Positions 5,392 through 6,896 of a DNA stretch of 6,896 nt are shown here, piece after piece. How positions within the stretch are numbered: position 1 is the first letter of the stretch; each line of letters begins with the position of its first letter. A model generated the notes under the pieces. It was not told where the DNA came from, did no database searches, and worked only from the letters and a program-made list of their open reading frames with translations. A program made the translations under genes and the position numbers. This DNA comes from Neisseriaceae bacterium (lineage in GTDB: Bacteria > Pseudomonadota > Gammaproteobacteria > Burkholderiales > Neisseriaceae). The stretch is taken from assembly GCA_030151665.1 (NCBI GenBank), contig JASLDB010000023.1, forward strand, positions 1 to 6,896. The letters run 5' to 3'.

Positions 5392-5958
5392 GTGTTGCTT
5401 GGGACGAAAGGTTTCGGAAATGCCATGGTTGGTTTCAATATAAGGACCACTGATGGCATCAATACACAAAGGCACTGATGCAAAAATACCGTGCACCAAA
5501 ACCTGGTTGTTTTCATCGCGAACGCCTCCCAAGGTTTCTTTAATGGCTTTGGGTCGACCAGGTAGGTTAAGTATTAAACAGTTTTTACGAATCACCCCAA
5601 CTTGCCGCGATAAAATGGCAGTGGGAACAAAATTCAAACTGATTTGGCGCATTTGTTCGCCAAAACCAGGAATCACCCGTTCAGCAATCGCCAGTGTGGC
5701 ATCGGGTGTGACATCGCGAGGATAAGGACCTGTGCCACCTGTGGTGAGCACGAGGTGACAGCCTTGGTTATCAACCAAATCTAGCAAGGTTTTTTCAATC
5801 AAATCTTGCTCGTCGGGGATTAAATATTCAATGTATTCAATGGGGTTCTTTAATGCATCGTCTAACCAAGCTCGCAGTGCAGGCAGCCCTTGGTCTTCAT
5901 AAGTGCCATTAAAGGCACGGTCACTGACGGAAATTAAGCCAATTTTAACAGTTTGCAT
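5386..5958 (-). CDS. mog: Mog (MogA), molybdopterin adenylyltransferase
   Basis: This cytoplasmic enzyme adenylylates molybdopterin with ATP, giving the MPT-AMP that MoeA uses for molybdate insertion. The 190 residues are close to E. coli MogA and align from the first methionine (MQTVKIGLISVSDRA). Nucleotide/pterin-binding TTGGTGP is at 72-78, followed by RDVTPDAT (81-88). D49 (in IPDEQ) and D82 occupy the positions of the two key aspartates of E. coli MogA. GFGEQMRQIS (98-107) and LPGRPKAIKE (132-141) are also conserved, which favours Mog over MoaB. Start choice: adjacent ATGs lie at 5961 and 5958. AAGGA (5970-5966) is 7 bases from 5958 and only 4 from 5961. The frame stays open to 6069, but that would overlap moeA and matches nothing in the family. 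It lies 23 bp after moeA, in one operon. Confidence 0.96.
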   Translation of the reverse strand: MQTVKIGLISVSDRAFNGTYEDQGLPALRAWLDDALKNPIEYIEYLIPDEQDLIEKTLLDLVDNQGCHLVLTTGGTGPYPRDVTPDATLAIAERVIPGFGEQMRQISLNFVPTAILSRQVGVIRKNCLILNLPGRPKAIKETLGGVRDENNQVLVHGIFASVPLCIDAISGPYIETNHGISETFRPKQHH

Positions 5959-5981
5959 CATATCGTCCTTTTTATCTTGGC

Positions 5982-6896
5982 CTAGTCTAGGCAAAAAGCG
6001 GTAATGGTTTGGTTGGCATGGTAGGTGGTGTGTGCAGGGACATCGAGCAGCAATTGCGCATTGGCACAAGCACTTAACATGTGCGAGCCTTGAAATGCAT
6101 GGATATCAGCAAAAACTTGGCTGTTTTCCAAGGTCAATTTGGCACGAACAAAATGGCGACGAGCGCCTTGGTTTTTAACATCGCTTTTGAGTTTGACTTC
6201 AATGCGTTTGGGACAAGCTAAATCGGCATTCAATCCCATTAGTCGTTGCAAAGCAGGTTTGGTCAATAATTGGTAGGTTGCAATGCTGGCCACAGGGTTG
6301 CCAGGCAGTAAAAAGACGTGGCTTTTGAGGCATTTGCCCCAAGCAAAAGGTTTGCCGGGTTTCATAGAAACTTTCCAATTTTCCAGTTGCCCCAATTCAT
6401 CTAAGGCATCTTTTAAATAGTCTTTGTCACCCACCGATGCGCCGCCAGAACAAATAATCACATCGTATTCATTGGCAGCAGTGAAAATGGCATCACGAAT
6501 TTGAATGGCACTGTCGGGCAATATGCCACCATCTGTGACTTTGAGTGGTAAAGTATTTAATGCGGGCAATAAAAAATGGCGATTGGCATCGAATATTTTG
6601 CCCGCGCTTAAGGTTTGGTCAGGCTCTAGCAATTCGTCGCCACTGGAAAAAACAATGACCGATGCTTCTTCAATACAGGGAACCTGTGTATAGCCTTGGC
6701 TAGACAATAAGGCGATTTGAATCGACCCCAAGCGGGTGCCTTTTCGCAATAGCAATTGACCTTCTTGCAACTCTTCGGCGTGCTTGCGAATGTGCTGATT
6801 TTTTTTAATCAAGTTTTCGGTGCTAATGGAGCCTGTTTTGGAAACGATAACATCTTCTTGTGCCAAAACAGCATCACAGCCTTGTGGAATCGGTGC
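5982..6896 (-). CDS. moeA: MoeA, molybdopterin molybdenumtransferase, N-terminus cut by window end
   Basis: MoeA hydrolyses MPT-adenylate and inserts molybdate into the dithiolene to give active Moco. The frame is open to the last base of the window, so the start lies outside. The 304 visible residues are roughly the C-terminal three quarters of a protein of about 410. The fragment opens with APIPQGCDAVLAQED (1-15), the conserved PxGxDAV-E region. The pterin-binding domain spans about 77-215, with SSGDELLEP (84-92), CSGGASVGDKDYLKD (149-163), KPGKPFAWG (179-187) and LPGNPVAS (197-204). The C-terminal beta domain (about 228-304) includes GARRHFVRAKL. The stop is TAG at 5984-5982. A TTG at 6866 might be taken as a start, but it lies inside conserved sequence. 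Its promoter is outside the window. Confidence 0.96.
   Translation of the reverse strand, partial: APIPQGCDAVLAQEDVIVSKTGSISTENLIKKNQHIRKHAEELQEGQLLLRKGTRLGSIQIALLSSQGYTQVPCIEEASVIVFSSGDELLEPDQTLSAGKIFDANRHFLLPALNTLPLKVTDGGILPDSAIQIRDAIFTAANEYDVIICSGGASVGDKDYLKDALDELGQLENWKVSMKPGKPFAWGKCLKSHVFLLPGNPVASIATYQLLTKPALQRLMGLNADLACPKRIEVKLKSDVKNQGARRHFVRAKLTLENSQVFADIHAFQGSHMLSACANAQLLLDVPAHTTYHANQTITAFCLD

Noticed and set aside
5453..5725. 90-codon open frame on the plus strand opposite mog
   Set aside because: It is antisense to strongly conserved Mog sequence, has no ribosome binding site of note, and its product resembles no family.
5962..6069. Open extension upstream of mog giving a 227-residue product
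   Set aside because: It overlaps the 3' end of moeA in another frame, has no family similarity, and leaves the well-spaced AAGGA at 5970-5966 unused. Mog homologues begin at the MQTVKIG methionine.
6864..6866. TTG as start of moeA inside the window
   Set aside because: The frame stays open to base 6896 and encodes conserved MoeA residues (PQGCDAV) upstream of it, so the gene simply runs off the window.

Overview
The window is a molybdenum-cofactor (Moco) locus from a fairly AT-rich proteobacterium, probably beta or gamma. The evidence is the E. coli-like Mog and MoeA, the order modA-modB-modC, consensus Shine-Dalgarno sequences and sigma70-type promoters. I cannot name the genus. No tRNA, rRNA, CRISPR array or intact insertion sequence is visible.

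Left part, plus strand (1-2581): the last codons of modA (periplasmic molybdate-binding protein), then modB (permease) and modC (ATPase), packed as one operon. moaA (GTP 3',8-cyclase, first step of Moco synthesis) follows after a 118-bp gap that holds its own candidate promoter. A small gene of unknown function with a signal-peptide-like N-terminus (2690-3187) comes next, behind another candidate promoter.

Right part, minus strand (5386-6896): moeA (molybdate insertion, cut by the window end) is followed 23 bp later by mog (molybdopterin adenylyltransferase). Together the genes import molybdate (ModABC), begin pterin synthesis (MoaA), and activate and metallate the pterin (Mog, MoeA). The moaB/C/D/E functions are not in this window.

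Middle part (about 3190-5350): a divergent pair, a TetR-family repressor (minus) and a major-facilitator transporter (plus), lies between the two converging Moco arms. It differs from its surroundings in codon use, with many ATA isoleucine codons and some AGA/AGG arginine codons. Its 93-bp divergent promoter region carries two similar operator-like sites. The pair is bracketed by weakly conserved sequence blocks that occur in the same order on both sides, which suggests an acquired cassette flanked by a diverged direct repeat. The transporter and mog share a bidirectional terminator with an unusually long perfect stem of 25 bp.

The Moco genes are conventional. The points worth checking are the cassette's flanking repeats, its two-operator control region, the terminator that overlaps the end of mog, the ModC without its usual C-terminal domain, and the unrecognised exported protein. 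I see no convincing evidence of a wholly new type of system.
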